Of a DNA stretch of 64,000 nt, positions 53,470-62,012 are shown piece after piece. The stretch spans positions 146,820 to 210,819 of the forward strand of contig CAKSKU010000002.1 in NCBI GenBank assembly GCA_934465295.1, read 5' to 3'. Origin of the DNA: an uncultured Oscillospiraceae bacterium. Lineage in GTDB: Bacteria > Bacillota > Clostridia > Oscillospirales > Ruminococcaceae. The stretch's first letter is position 1. Every line of letters begins with the position of its first letter. Below the pieces are notes generated by a model. The model was given only the letters and a program-made list of their open reading frames with translations, did not search any database and was not told the DNA's origin. The position numbers and the translations under genes are program-made.

Positions 53470-53526
53470 TTGACAAATACGTTTATGTCTGCTATAATTG
53501 CGGTGTAATCAATTACAGTGTAATTA
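53470..53526 (+). promoter_or_regulatory. Promoter and TGTAAT operator of the first TetR gene
   Basis: TTGACA (53470-53475), a 17-bp spacer and TATAAT (53493-53498), both perfect. Over the expected start point lies the dyad TGTAAT-CA-ATTACA (53504-53517), followed by another TGTAAT half (53519-53524). Autoregulation by the TetR product is likely. Confidence 0.75.
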
Positions 53527-53545
53527 TGAGGATCAAGGAGGAGCT

Positions 53546-54184
53546 ATGGCATTAAGAGATCATTCACTCGATGATAAAATAACCACCGCCGCTCGGGAGG
53601 AATTTTCGGAAAAGGGCTATATGGGGGCTTCGCTCCGAAAAATTGCGGAAAAATCGGGAGCAACGGTCGGTGCGATACAAACACGCTATAAATCCAAGGA
53701 CGAGCTTTTCAAAGACCTGCTCAAACCCTTTCTCGACTCTATTGAAGCCGCATTTTCCAATGTGCGTTCCGATTATTATTCCGACGCCGACGTTGATATG
53801 CTGACGCATTTAAGGACTTCCATGCTGAATGAATCGAAAATGATACTTCATCTGATCTTCGACCACTATGGTGAAGCTGTGCTGCTTTTATACAAAAGCG
53901 CAGGCAGCAGTCTGGAGCATTATTTTGACGCACTTGTGGAAAACAAGATCAAGGAGAGTATCCTGTTCTTCCAAAATACAGGTCAGTTAGCCGTTGACGA
54001 AAAGCTGCTCAGGCTTCTTATCTCGCTGCAGTTCGACAGCTACCGTCGGATAGTTATTGACTTCAGCGACCGTCAGACTGCGGAAAAATATATGCATTCG
54101 CTGATGGTATATCACTTCGGCGGTTGGGCGGCTCTGTTTGATACCGAAAGAAATTCACAGGAGGATATGTGTGATGAAATATAA
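53546..54184 (+). CDS. TetR-family regulator 1
   Basis: 212 residues from the ATG at 53546 (AAGGAGGAG upstream). The N-terminal helix-turn-helix (ASLRKIAEKSGATVGAIQTRYKSKDELFKDLL, about 30-62) is typical. The rest is a helical ligand domain. It is clearly related to the TetR protein at 60.8-61.4 kb: both begin MAxxDHSLDxKI and share TRYKSKDELF. The two flank the ECF/ABC genes. It is followed by, and overlaps, a short reading frame that seems to be a cut-off gene. It is convergent with the ABC transporter genes. Confidence 0.9.
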   Translation: MALRDHSLDDKITTAAREEFSEKGYMGASLRKIAEKSGATVGAIQTRYKSKDELFKDLLKPFLDSIEAAFSNVRSDYYSDADVDMLTHLRTSMLNESKMILHLIFDHYGEAVLLLYKSAGSSLEHYFDALVENKIKESILFFQNTGQLAVDEKLLRLLISLQFDSYRRIVIDFSDRQTAEKYMHSLMVYHFGGWAALFDTERNSQEDMCDEI

Positions 54185-54323
54185 CGGTTTTTACTATTTT
54201 AAGTTCAAGGGTTCAATGAAAAAGGTCATTTCGGAAAAATTCGGCAATGAGTATGCTGCGGAGATCATGAAGAAAAGCAAGACCGTCTATCGTGAGCTTG
54301 TGGATAAAGCCGATGATATATGA
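54174..54323 (+). pseudogene. Truncated small gene after TetR (possible ATC-hydrolase-like fragment)
   Basis: 49 residues beginning MKYNGFYYFKFKGSMKKVISE, overlapping the TetR end, with GGAGG before it. The fragment AAEIMKKSKTVYRELVDKADDI resembles, from memory, the N-terminal helices of L-2-amino-thiazoline-4-carboxylate hydrolase-like proteins, which often sit beside TetR regulators in Clostridia and are several times longer. No continuation is evident in the other frames downstream. It is either a remnant or a true microprotein. Confidence 0.4.
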
Positions 54324-54395
54324 AATTTTTATACCATATCAAAAGTCAATATTCAAGCAATGATTTGCCGAACAAGATGTAAACAGCGCAAAAAT

Positions 54396-54431
54396 TACAG
54401 CCGAGAAAGTATTTTCGCTTCCTCGGCTGTA
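54396..54431. terminator. Shared terminator between convergent TetR and ABC genes
   Basis: A 10-bp stem (54396-54405 with 54422-54431) closed by TACAGCCGAG/CTCGGCTGTA, with a 16-nt loop. It lies between the plus-strand TetR unit and the minus-strand ABC operon end. Confidence 0.7.
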
Positions 54432-54451
54432 TTTTATTTTGCAGTAAGCTG

Positions 54452-56200
54452 TTATATCTGTGCGGGCTGCTCCTGTCCAAGCTTCCAGCCTGCCGCCTTT
54501 TCCCTTGCAGCAATAAAATCGGCGTATAATCCCTTTTGCGAAATAAGCTCGGAATGAGTACCCTCCTGAACTATGTGCCCGTTCTCAACTGCGATTATAT
54601 GGTCGGCATTTTTTATTGTGTTAAGGCGGTGCGCTATCATAATTACGGTCTTTCCGTGGGTAAGTTCACCGAGGGCGGCAAGTATCTCCTGCTCGTTCTC
54701 CGCATCGAGCGCACTTGTGGCTTCATCGAGGATTATGATCGGCGAATTTTTAAGTATAGCTCTTGCAATGGATATCCTCTGCTTTTCGCCGCCGGAAAGG
54801 CTGCTTCCGCCCTCCGAAAGCACCGTATCATAGCCGTTCGGCAGCTTTCGTATAAAATCATCGCAGCGTGCGGCTCTTGCGGCTGCATAGACCTCCTCGT
54901 CCGAAGCGTCCGGCTTTCCGAAGCGGATATTGTTCATAACTGTGTCCTCAAAAAGATACACACGCTGGAAAACCATGCTTATCCTTGCCATTATCTCCTC
55001 ATATTTCATATGGCGGACGTCTGCGCCGCCGATGCTGACCGTTCCCGAGGAAGCATCTCTGAAACGCGGGATAAGCTGGCAAAGGGTAGTTTTTCCCGAA
55101 CCTGACGGACCTATCACCGCTGTAAGCTCGCCCTCCTTTATCACCGTTGAGATATTTTTCAGCACCTCATTCTTGCCATAGGAGAATGAAACATTGCTGA
55201 ACACTATCTCATTTCCCGATGCGGAGAGAACGGGTTCATATTCCGTGAGCGTTTCACACTTTTCAAGCTCCGTTATCTCATCTATGGCGCTGTCGAGCAT
55301 TCCAATCATCGAAAGCGCCGAACCTGCCTGATTGAGCGAAGCATAGACCATAAAGCTGAATATTATCAGCATGACTGCGTATGAAAATGTGATCTCCCCC
55401 GTCACGGCGCATCTGTAAACTGCGGTAAGCATTATCGCAGCTTCAAAAACGGCAATGACGATATATGCGAGGAACTGCGTCGGCATCGAGATATCCGTGA
55501 GCTTCAGATTAGCTTTGCAGCTTTCATCAACAGCATTTTCGGTATCTCTGCCGCTTTCCTCAAAGCCGAAAGCTTTTGTCACCTTTATACCCTGCAAAAA
55601 CGTGAGGATACTGTCGGAAAGACGGCTCTGCGCCGCTGTGAGGGCAGGCGCATTTTTCTGCGAGACCTTCATCTGAAAAGCGACGACTGCAAGATAGCAA
55701 ACTATTCCCACACCCGTCAGCAAACCTATCCGCACATCGTAGAAAAGCATAAACAAAAACATTGCGGCTGAACCGAAAAGTCCCGAAACTACGGAGATGA
55801 GTGACATAGTTGCGCCTGTTTCAACGCCCTGCAAAGTCGTTGTCATCGAAGCGGCTATCCTTCCGCCCGAGATATCGCTGAGAATACCGAGCGGCACTCT
55901 GCGCAGCATTTCACCAAGTGAGATACGCTTGTCGGCGGTCATAAGAAAGCCTGCTTTCATTGCGTTCGTCTGCTCAAAATAGCTTGCGGCAAAGTTTCCG
56001 ATTATGCATACAGCCGTAAGTATAACAAGCTTCATGACGACGTTCTCACCCTTGCCAAAAACGGCTTCCGTCATCGTCATTATCGCATAAAGCTGCGTTA
56101 TCCCCAACAGGCTGCGGAGGATATTTGCCGCTATTGCCAAGATGAAATATTTTTTTCGGGCATTTCCGAACGCCCATATTTTTCTGAACGTATTTATCAT
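54452..56200 (-). CDS. ABC half-transporter (membrane plus ATPase) 2
   Basis: 582 residues: six membrane segments (about 15-310) fused to an ATPase. Walker A is GPSGSGKTTLCQL, the signature LSGGEKQRISIARAIL, and Walker B with D-loop is IIILDEATSALDAENE, all intact. It is the last gene of the operon and starts 3 bases after its partner half-transporter, with which it probably forms a heterodimer. Half-transporters of this exporter fold beside an ECF importer recall YbtP/YbtQ-like pairs that import metal chelates, but export is equally possible. Confidence 0.9.
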   Translation of the reverse strand: MINTFRKIWAFGNARKKYFILAIAANILRSLLGITQLYAIMTMTEAVFGKGENVVMKLVILTAVCIIGNFAASYFEQTNAMKAGFLMTADKRISLGEMLRRVPLGILSDISGGRIAASMTTTLQGVETGATMSLISVVSGLFGSAAMFLFMLFYDVRIGLLTGVGIVCYLAVVAFQMKVSQKNAPALTAAQSRLSDSILTFLQGIKVTKAFGFEESGRDTENAVDESCKANLKLTDISMPTQFLAYIVIAVFEAAIMLTAVYRCAVTGEITFSYAVMLIIFSFMVYASLNQAGSALSMIGMLDSAIDEITELEKCETLTEYEPVLSASGNEIVFSNVSFSYGKNEVLKNISTVIKEGELTAVIGPSGSGKTTLCQLIPRFRDASSGTVSIGGADVRHMKYEEIMARISMVFQRVYLFEDTVMNNIRFGKPDASDEEVYAAARAARCDDFIRKLPNGYDTVLSEGGSSLSGGEKQRISIARAILKNSPIIILDEATSALDAENEQEILAALGELTHGKTVIMIAHRLNTIKNADHIIAVENGHIVQEGTHSELISQKGLYADFIAAREKAAGWKLGQEQPAQI

Positions 56201-56203
56201 AGC

Positions 56204-57934
56204 TTATCCCTCCGACAATGCCCACTGCTTTGCATAATCGGGGCATTTTTCGAGCAGCTCGGTGTGAGTTCCGACGGCTTCTATCCTGCCGTTTTTCACA
56301 TACGCTATCTGCTCCGCATTCATTACGGTGGAAAGCCTGTGGGCTATCACAACAAGAGTTCTTCCCTTTGCCGCAGCAGAAAGAGCGGTCTGTATCGATG
56401 CTTCGTTTTCGGGATCGGAGCTTGCTGTTGCTTCGTCAAGTATCATTATGGGAGCATTTTTCATCATCGCTCTTGCAATGGCTATACGCTGACGTTCGCC
56501 GCCCGAAAGTCTGCCGCCTGCTGCGCCTGCCGTTGTCATATAGCCCTGCGGCAATGCTCGGATAAAATCATTGCAGCCTGCCGCCTTTGCAGCTTCAATG
56601 ACCTCATCATCCGATGCGGACGGGTCGCCCATTCGGATATTCTCCATTATCGATGTATCAAAAAGGAACGTGTCCTGATCGACATAAGCGATGTTTTTGT
56701 TCAGCGACTGCTGAGATATCTCCGAAATGCTCTTTCCGCCGATTAGGATATTGCCGCTGTCAGCATCCCAGTAGCCTGCGATAAGCTTTGCGACCGTTGA
56801 TTTTCCGCTTCCCGACGGACCGACAAGCGCAAGCATCGTTCCCGAGGGTACCTTTGCGGAAATGCAGTCTGCCGCAGGCTCTTTCTCTCCCGAATAGGAA
56901 AAGGTCACACCCGAAAGCTCAATATCAGCACCCGAGATCTCCCCGTCTCCCCTTTTCAGCTCGGCATGATCGAGGATATCCTTTATTTCCTTTGCGTTCG
57001 TTCCCATCTGCGCAAGCTGGTCAAAGTAAGACATCGCCTGCATAAGCGGTCGGAAAATGCCCATTGAAAGCAGTATCATCATAAAGAGCGTTTCGGGCGC
57101 AAGCGTACCGTTATTGTAAAATATCACGCCTGCGATAAGCACGGGGAAAACCGAAAACGGCGCTATCGCCATTCCGAGCGAGGAGTATATCTGCGTTTCC
57201 TTCTGCCAGTTTATGTTGTACTCTGCGTGACCGTAAACGGCTTCCTTGAATTTGCCGTAGCACTCGTCGGCACGTCCGAAGTTTTTTATTACCTCAATGC
57301 CGCCGACATATTCCGTCACAGCCTGATTCATCGACTTCATCGCCGAGATCTGTCCTGCATACTTTTCGGGATAATTTTTCATCATTCCGCCCGTTGCGGA
57401 AAAGCCTATGATTATCCATATAAGTATGCACAGCGCAAGCCGCCAGTCAATGAAAAAGCTCCATATCATCATTGCAGCAGGGGCAAGCAAATTCGCCGTC
57501 AGTTCGGGCAGCATATGCGCAAGAGTGCGTTCCATTCCCTCGATATGGTCGGTGAGCATTGCCTTTAAGCGTCCGCTGCCGTTCTCCTCGAAATATCCCA
57601 TAGGCAGTCGGACAAGCTTTTCAATAAGAGCCTTGCGTATATCGCTAAGCGTATGGTATGCGGCGTGGTGCGATATCCACGTTGAAGCATTGATAAGCAC
57701 ACCGTTTAGCAGCTTGCATACAGCCGCTAAAACCGCATATATCAGCAGCGAGCGAATTTCCGCATTCCCCGAAAAAAGCTTTCCTGCAATAATTCCTGCG
57801 AATGCATAAGCGGCAAGTCCCGAAGCGACCGCAGCCACGCTCACCGCAACCGACAGACCGTACTGCGTGCCGTAGGACTTCATAAAGCCGCCAAGCTCGC
57901 CGAAAAACGACGGCTGCTTATTGTCAGAATTCAT
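56204..57934 (-). CDS. ABC half-transporter (membrane plus ATPase) 1
   Basis: 576 residues: six membrane segments followed by an ATPase with Walker A GPSGSGKSTVAKL, signature LSGGERQRIAIARAMM and Walker B MILDEATASSDPENE. The D-loop reads SSD in place of the usual SALD, which may mark an unequal nucleotide site in the heterodimer. The ATG overlaps the end of the S-component gene by 11 bases, so translation is coupled. Upstream genes form an ECF importer. A joint role in uptake of a small molecule is likely but unproven. Confidence 0.9.
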   Translation of the reverse strand: MNSDNKQPSFFGELGGFMKSYGTQYGLSVAVSVAAVASGLAAYAFAGIIAGKLFSGNAEIRSLLIYAVLAAVCKLLNGVLINASTWISHHAAYHTLSDIRKALIEKLVRLPMGYFEENGSGRLKAMLTDHIEGMERTLAHMLPELTANLLAPAAMMIWSFFIDWRLALCILIWIIIGFSATGGMMKNYPEKYAGQISAMKSMNQAVTEYVGGIEVIKNFGRADECYGKFKEAVYGHAEYNINWQKETQIYSSLGMAIAPFSVFPVLIAGVIFYNNGTLAPETLFMMILLSMGIFRPLMQAMSYFDQLAQMGTNAKEIKDILDHAELKRGDGEISGADIELSGVTFSYSGEKEPAADCISAKVPSGTMLALVGPSGSGKSTVAKLIAGYWDADSGNILIGGKSISEISQQSLNKNIAYVDQDTFLFDTSIMENIRMGDPSASDDEVIEAAKAAGCNDFIRALPQGYMTTAGAAGGRLSGGERQRIAIARAMMKNAPIMILDEATASSDPENEASIQTALSAAAKGRTLVVIAHRLSTVMNAEQIAYVKNGRIEAVGTHTELLEKCPDYAKQWALSEG

Positions 57935-58517
57935 TTCCGTCCTCCGTGCTGTCGGCTGTGATATGCTTCTTGACGATCTTTGAGCCTATCATTGCGCCGA
58001 TAAATGCCGCAACGATTATTCCGACAAGGAGAAGCGGTGCGCCCCATGAGCCAAGCATCTTGGAAGCTGCAAGTATTGCGTCCTGTCTGCCGTCGGAAAC
58101 GGAATTTTCAGCCATTGACTTTGCTGCAATGGCATAAGGATAGATCGTGCTGCCGATGCCTGCAAGCACCTGAGTTATAATGTAGCTTGCGGTAAGTCCC
58201 TTAAGATTGCCGTAGCCGGCCTTTTTCATGATTATCTCGGCAATAACGCCCGACAGCAGATACAGTCCTATGTACGGCAGATATCCGCCGAGAATACCTC
58301 TTACAAAGCTGTATATCATCATTGCGCCCGGCTTTTTGATCTTGGTGCCGATGATGAAATATACAACTCCCTCAAGCAGCGAGAAGAATACAGGCATAAG
58401 CACTATCGTTATCGGCAGAGCATAAAGCAGCGAGCTTATAAAGAATATAACAACGTTGATAAGTGATAAGAGCGTTACGGTGATAATGTCCTTGACCTTT
58501 AATTTAGATGTGTTCAT
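57924..58517 (-). CDS. MptD/Trep_Strep-family ECF S component (substrate binder)
   Basis: 197 residues, with six membrane segments. The N-terminus KLKVKDIITVTLLSLINVVIFFISSLLYALPITIVLMPVFFSLLEGVVYFIIGTKIKKPGAMM follows the pattern of the MptD/Trep_Strep family of putative S components, which give ECF transporters their specificity. GGAGGAAT precedes the ATG. It lies 15 bases after the fused ECF ATPase/T gene, a complete ECF set in two genes. The substrate of this family is not established. Confidence 0.85.
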   Translation of the reverse strand: MNTSKLKVKDIITVTLLSLINVVIFFISSLLYALPITIVLMPVFFSLLEGVVYFIIGTKIKKPGAMMIYSFVRGILGGYLPYIGLYLLSGVIAEIIMKKAGYGNLKGLTASYIITQVLAGIGSTIYPYAIAAKSMAENSVSDGRQDAILAASKMLGSWGAPLLLVGIIVAAFIGAMIGSKIVKKHITADSTEDGNEF

Positions 58518-58532
58518 AATAAAATTCCTCCA

Positions 58533-60716
58533 TTAAAATAATACTCCGACGATGACCGCCGCAATAAGTATTGCTGTGAATAAAAAATCCCATACTCTGA
58601 AATGTACGGAAATATAGGAGCTTCGCTTTCGTTTAAGGTCGATGCCCCTTGTTTCTGCCGATGCCGAGAGTGCTTCTGCGATGCGTATGACCCTAAGCGC
58701 CATCGGAACGGTATGTATCTCGATATATTCGGGAAAGGCTTTGAGCTTCTGTAACGCCGATGAAAAAGCTCCTCTTGTCTCGATCGACTGATTCATAAGC
58801 TTCATATCCTCGGAGAGCGTCGGGAAAAACCTGAAAACCACCGAGCATATCATAATTATCCTTTCGGGGATATGGCATTTTCTAAGTGCCGCAACAGTCC
58901 GTGACGCTTCATCCCTGCCGATGAGAGTACAGAACACCAGTCCTGCCGACAAAAGCCTCGGGAAATACACGGCAAGAAAGGACATCACCGTGTCGGGGAA
59001 AAGATTATCCAGAAGCAGGAGCAGTGAAAATATCCCTGCGCCGCACAGCGAAAGTGCCGCAAACCCGTCAAAAAGTATCATTGCGAACACCGCCGCCGAG
59101 ACCGCATAAACGAGCGGATTTGAGATCGAAGATACGACCGTCATCGCCGTCAGCCAGTACAGGAGCTTCACCCTCGGGTCGATCCGTCCGGCAGGCTTTT
59201 TCTTCTGCGTCCGTGCATTGTCCGCAAGTCGGAAGTTCCCGTCCATATATTCCGTAAGCGAACGAAGCTCCTCATCGCTGTTCAGCTCGGTTTCAAAGCT
59301 CATTTTTCCGCCCGAGATGCATATACAGCGTGTGCAGACCTTTGCCATAAGCTCAATATCGTGCGTTATGATGAAAACAAGCTTGCTTCGGCTCATCTCG
59401 GCGATCATCTCGCCGCAGCTTTCAAGGCTCGCCGCATCGAGTCCTGCTGTCGGCTCATCAAGAACGACCACAGGCTTCGGCGAAAGATACGCCAGCATAA
59501 GACTGAGCCTTTGCATCTGACCGCCCGAAAGCGAAAACGGGTGACGGTCACGCATCTCCCACATTCCCGTTTTTTTAAGCAGGCGTTCTATCTCCTCCGA
59601 AAGCCCCTCACGCTCCTTGCTGCCGTAGCGAAGCTCATTTATAACGGAGTTCGTGAAGAACTGGAACTCCGCTTCCTGCATAACGAACATTACATTCCTC
59701 TTCATCTCGGAGATCTTCATTTTCTCGCCGTTGTATAAAACGCTGCCCGATGTCGGTTTGAGAAGTCCCGAAATTATCTTGCCGAATGTGGTCTTTCCGC
59801 AGCCGTTCGAGCCTGCGATCGCAATGACCTCGCCCTGCTTTGCATTTACGGATATCCCGTTCAGCACATCGCTCCCGTTTTTGTACCGAAAGCCGACATT
59901 TTCTGCCGAAAAATCAAACCCTGCCTTGCCGACAGATTTTTCCCTGTGCTTCATCTTCACAAGCGAAAGATCGGTGGTGCGCAGCGACATTTCCGTCAGC
60001 TCATCAATGCTTTTCGCAGCCATTTCCTCTGCGGTGAAGCGGCACTTTATCTCTCCGCCGTCTACCACCCAGTATTCGTCTGCGATGCCGCCGAGATAAT
60101 AGAGTCTGTGTTCGCTGAGTATAAGCATTTTTCCCTGCTCTTTCAGCTTAAAAAGCATCCTGCGGAAGCGTTCGACCGCAGCGTGGTCAAGGTTCGCCGT
60201 CGGTTCGTCGAGCAGCATTATATCCGTATCAGCCGCCCACGCCGCCAGTATCGAAACAAGCTGACGCTCGCCGCAGGAAAGCTCGTAAACATTGCGGTCA
60301 CGCAGCTTTTCCATATCAAAAACGGAAAACGCCTTGTCTGTCCGCTTTATTATCTCCTCTCGGAGAACGCCGAAATTTTCAAGCCCGAATGCGATCTCCG
60401 TGCAGCTGTTCACGGTGAAAAACTGACTTCTCGGGTCCTGAAAGACCGAAGCTGCGATCTCGCCGACCTCACCGATAGCCATATCGCCCGTGTCCCTTCC
60501 GTTCAGTCGGCAGAAGCCTTTCAGCAAGCCGTCATAAAACGTCGGGACAAGTCGGTTCAGACACCGCAGCAGCGTTGTTTTTCCGCATCCGCTCCCTCCG
60601 CAGAGAACGACGCATTTTCCCTTTTCTATCTCGCCCTGTGCAATGAGCGCAGGCTTTTTTTCCTCTGAATATCGGAATTTTATATCAAATTCCGCAGCAT
60701 AATTTTTTTCTGACAT
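58533..60716 (-). CDS. Fused ECF transporter protein: ATPase-ATPase-T component
   Basis: 727 residues. Two ATPase domains in tandem: the first with Walker A GGSGCGKTTLLR (about 36-47), signature LSCGERQLVSILAAWA and MLLDEPTANLD; the second with Walker A GSNGCGKTTFGK (about 300), signature LSGGQMQRLSLMLAYL and VVLDEPTAGLD. From about residue 495 an EcfT-like membrane region follows (RIDPRVKLLYWLTAMTVVSS, several hydrophobic segments, and RRETRG-like IETRGAF and SAETRGIDLKRKR motifs). Normally A, A-prime and T are separate proteins; here the whole energising module is one chain. Its S partner is the next gene. GGAG precedes the ATG. Confidence 0.92.
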   Translation of the reverse strand: MSEKNYAAEFDIKFRYSEEKKPALIAQGEIEKGKCVVLCGGSGCGKTTLLRCLNRLVPTFYDGLLKGFCRLNGRDTGDMAIGEVGEIAASVFQDPRSQFFTVNSCTEIAFGLENFGVLREEIIKRTDKAFSVFDMEKLRDRNVYELSCGERQLVSILAAWAADTDIMLLDEPTANLDHAAVERFRRMLFKLKEQGKMLILSEHRLYYLGGIADEYWVVDGGEIKCRFTAEEMAAKSIDELTEMSLRTTDLSLVKMKHREKSVGKAGFDFSAENVGFRYKNGSDVLNGISVNAKQGEVIAIAGSNGCGKTTFGKIISGLLKPTSGSVLYNGEKMKISEMKRNVMFVMQEAEFQFFTNSVINELRYGSKEREGLSEEIERLLKKTGMWEMRDRHPFSLSGGQMQRLSLMLAYLSPKPVVVLDEPTAGLDAASLESCGEMIAEMSRSKLVFIITHDIELMAKVCTRCICISGGKMSFETELNSDEELRSLTEYMDGNFRLADNARTQKKKPAGRIDPRVKLLYWLTAMTVVSSISNPLVYAVSAAVFAMILFDGFAALSLCGAGIFSLLLLLDNLFPDTVMSFLAVYFPRLLSAGLVFCTLIGRDEASRTVAALRKCHIPERIIMICSVVFRFFPTLSEDMKLMNQSIETRGAFSSALQKLKAFPEYIEIHTVPMALRVIRIAEALSASAETRGIDLKRKRSSYISVHFRVWDFLFTAILIAAVIVGVLF

Positions 60717-60791
60717 TTTTTCTCCTACCGCCGTTAGCCAAAACTAACCAAAATTCATAAAAAATGTGCCGTCCGACACATTTCAGTGCAT

Positions 60792-61397
60792 TTATATTTT
60801 TTCAAAAAGCCCTTTCCAGCCCGATTCGTGGAACTCCTCAACGCTGTCCATGAGCCTTACCGCTTTTTCCTTGTCAAAGCCCTTTTCGAGCACCTGCTTG
60901 TAAAACTGGAACTGCTCATTCATTATAAGCTCGATAAGGTCGGTGTCTATCTCTTTTTTCGCCCTCTGACGGATAAATTCAGCCGTCGAAACAGCCTTGT
61001 GCTTCGTCCATTCGCCGAGCTGCGCCTCAACCGAGCTTCCCGTGCTTCGGCAGAAAAGCAGAACGCACTCGTCATAATGGGTAAAAAGAATATCCACATA
61101 TATCTGACGTTCAAGGCGGATGACCTTTAAGATATCATTGATATCCTCGCTGTCCCTGACATCGTAATACGCCTTTTCAAGCGGAGAAAACCGCCGCTGC
61201 ATCTCCTCAAGGAGCGGATAAACAAGACTGCAGAAAAGCTCGTCCTTGCTCTTGTACCGAGTATAGACAGCACCCGTCGTAAGTCCCGCTTTTTCGGCGA
61301 TCTTGTTCAGCGAAGCTTTGAGGAAATCATTTTCCTTAAATTCCTCCATAGCCGCCTTTATTATCTTTTCATCAAGCGAATGATCCTTAACTGCCAT
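60792..61397 (-). CDS. TetR-family regulator 2, head of the ECF/ABC operon
   Basis: 201 residues from the ATG at 61397 (AGGTGAGAG upstream); the frame extends to 61541 but that part is promoter. The helix-turn-helix is ASLNKIAEKAGLTTGAVYTRYKSKDELFCSLV. The protein is a close relative of TetR 1 at 53.5-54.2 kb. It is the first gene of the leftward operon, 75 bases before the ECF fusion gene. It probably represses its own operon through the large dyad over its promoter and responds to the transported compound. Confidence 0.9.
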   Translation of the reverse strand: MAVKDHSLDEKIIKAAMEEFKENDFLKASLNKIAEKAGLTTGAVYTRYKSKDELFCSLVYPLLEEMQRRFSPLEKAYYDVRDSEDINDILKVIRLERQIYVDILFTHYDECVLLFCRSTGSSVEAQLGEWTKHKAVSTAEFIRQRAKKEIDTDLIELIMNEQFQFYKQVLEKGFDKEKAVRLMDSVEEFHESGWKGLFEKI

Positions 61398-61414
61398 ACT
61401 CTCACCTTTTATAT

Positions 61415-61475
61415 CAATAGTTGTATTATCGATAACTGCATTATTGATAATACCACTATTGAATGCATTTGTCAA
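61415..61475 (-). promoter_or_regulatory. Promoter with 16-bp inverted-repeat operator of the TetR 2 operon
   Basis: On the minus strand TTGACA (61475-61470), a 17-bp spacer and TATTAT (61452-61447). Arms 61415-61430 and 61446-61461 are inverted repeats with one mismatch in 16, around a 15-bp spacer. The inner TTATCGATAA (61427-61436) is a further palindrome. The dyad covers the -10 and the start point. Confidence 0.85.
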
Positions 61476-61580
61476 GGGCTTCACAAAAAATTTGCATACT
61501 TCGGAAAAATCGTTCGGAAAATTTCGCCCCGAGCAGTACATCTCCGCAAAAGCTAACGCTGCCGAATTTGCAGTTTTATA

Positions 61581-61609
61581 TTGATTTATTTGGAATATTA
61601 TAGTATAAT
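61581..61609 (+). promoter_or_regulatory. Orphan promoter of a truncated gene
   Basis: TTGATT (61581-61586), a 17-bp spacer and TATAAT (61604-61609), pointing right to the AAAGGAG site at 61691 and the short frame at 61708. Confidence 0.6.
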
Positions 61610-61707
61610 ATCATAAGAGTTCTGTTACGGTACTGAAATCATGCACCTTATGCCTATAAATAAAATCCGTACTTGTTATTAAGTCTGTTTAAAGGAGCGT
61701 TCTTTTA

Positions 61708-61749
61708 ATGAAGATGGATAAAGAAACATTGATCTCCGAGATCACTTGA
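61708..61749 (+). pseudogene. Gene start cut off after 13 codons
   Basis: Good promoter, AAAGGAG and ATG, but the frame MKMDKETLISEIT ends after 13 codons, directly before a transposase remnant. It is probably the stump of a gene removed by insertion and deletion. The rest of 61542-62012 contains only the remnant below. Confidence 0.5.
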
Positions 61750-61767
61750 AAATTGCAATATAAAATG

Positions 61768-61893
61768 TCACCAAAGAATCAGAGGAAGATTTAGTGTAAG
61801 TGACACATCATAAGGAGAAAGCCAGTTTAGCTTTTTCCTTGGATAATTGTTCATCCAGTGTTGGATATATCTTATAAACTTTTTGGAATCCAG
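61768..61893 (-). pseudogene. Transposase C-terminal remnant (IS30-like, tentative)
   Basis: The minus strand reads LDSKKFIRYIQHWMNNYPRKKLNWLSPYDVSL and a stop. It recalls the NNxPRKxLxxxxPYxV end of IS30-type transposases. Upstream in this frame there is a stop codon, so only about 41 residues remain. The family call is from memory of the motif. Confidence 0.5.
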
Positions 61894-62012
61894 GTTGTAT
61901 AGTGGCTAATAAACGTAAAATCGTCCTTTTCCCGTAAGCTCCTCTTGTTCTGTCAGGATTTTTCAGCAGCCTGAAAGATGCAAATTAATTACACCTAAAA
62001 CAACTATCGTTA

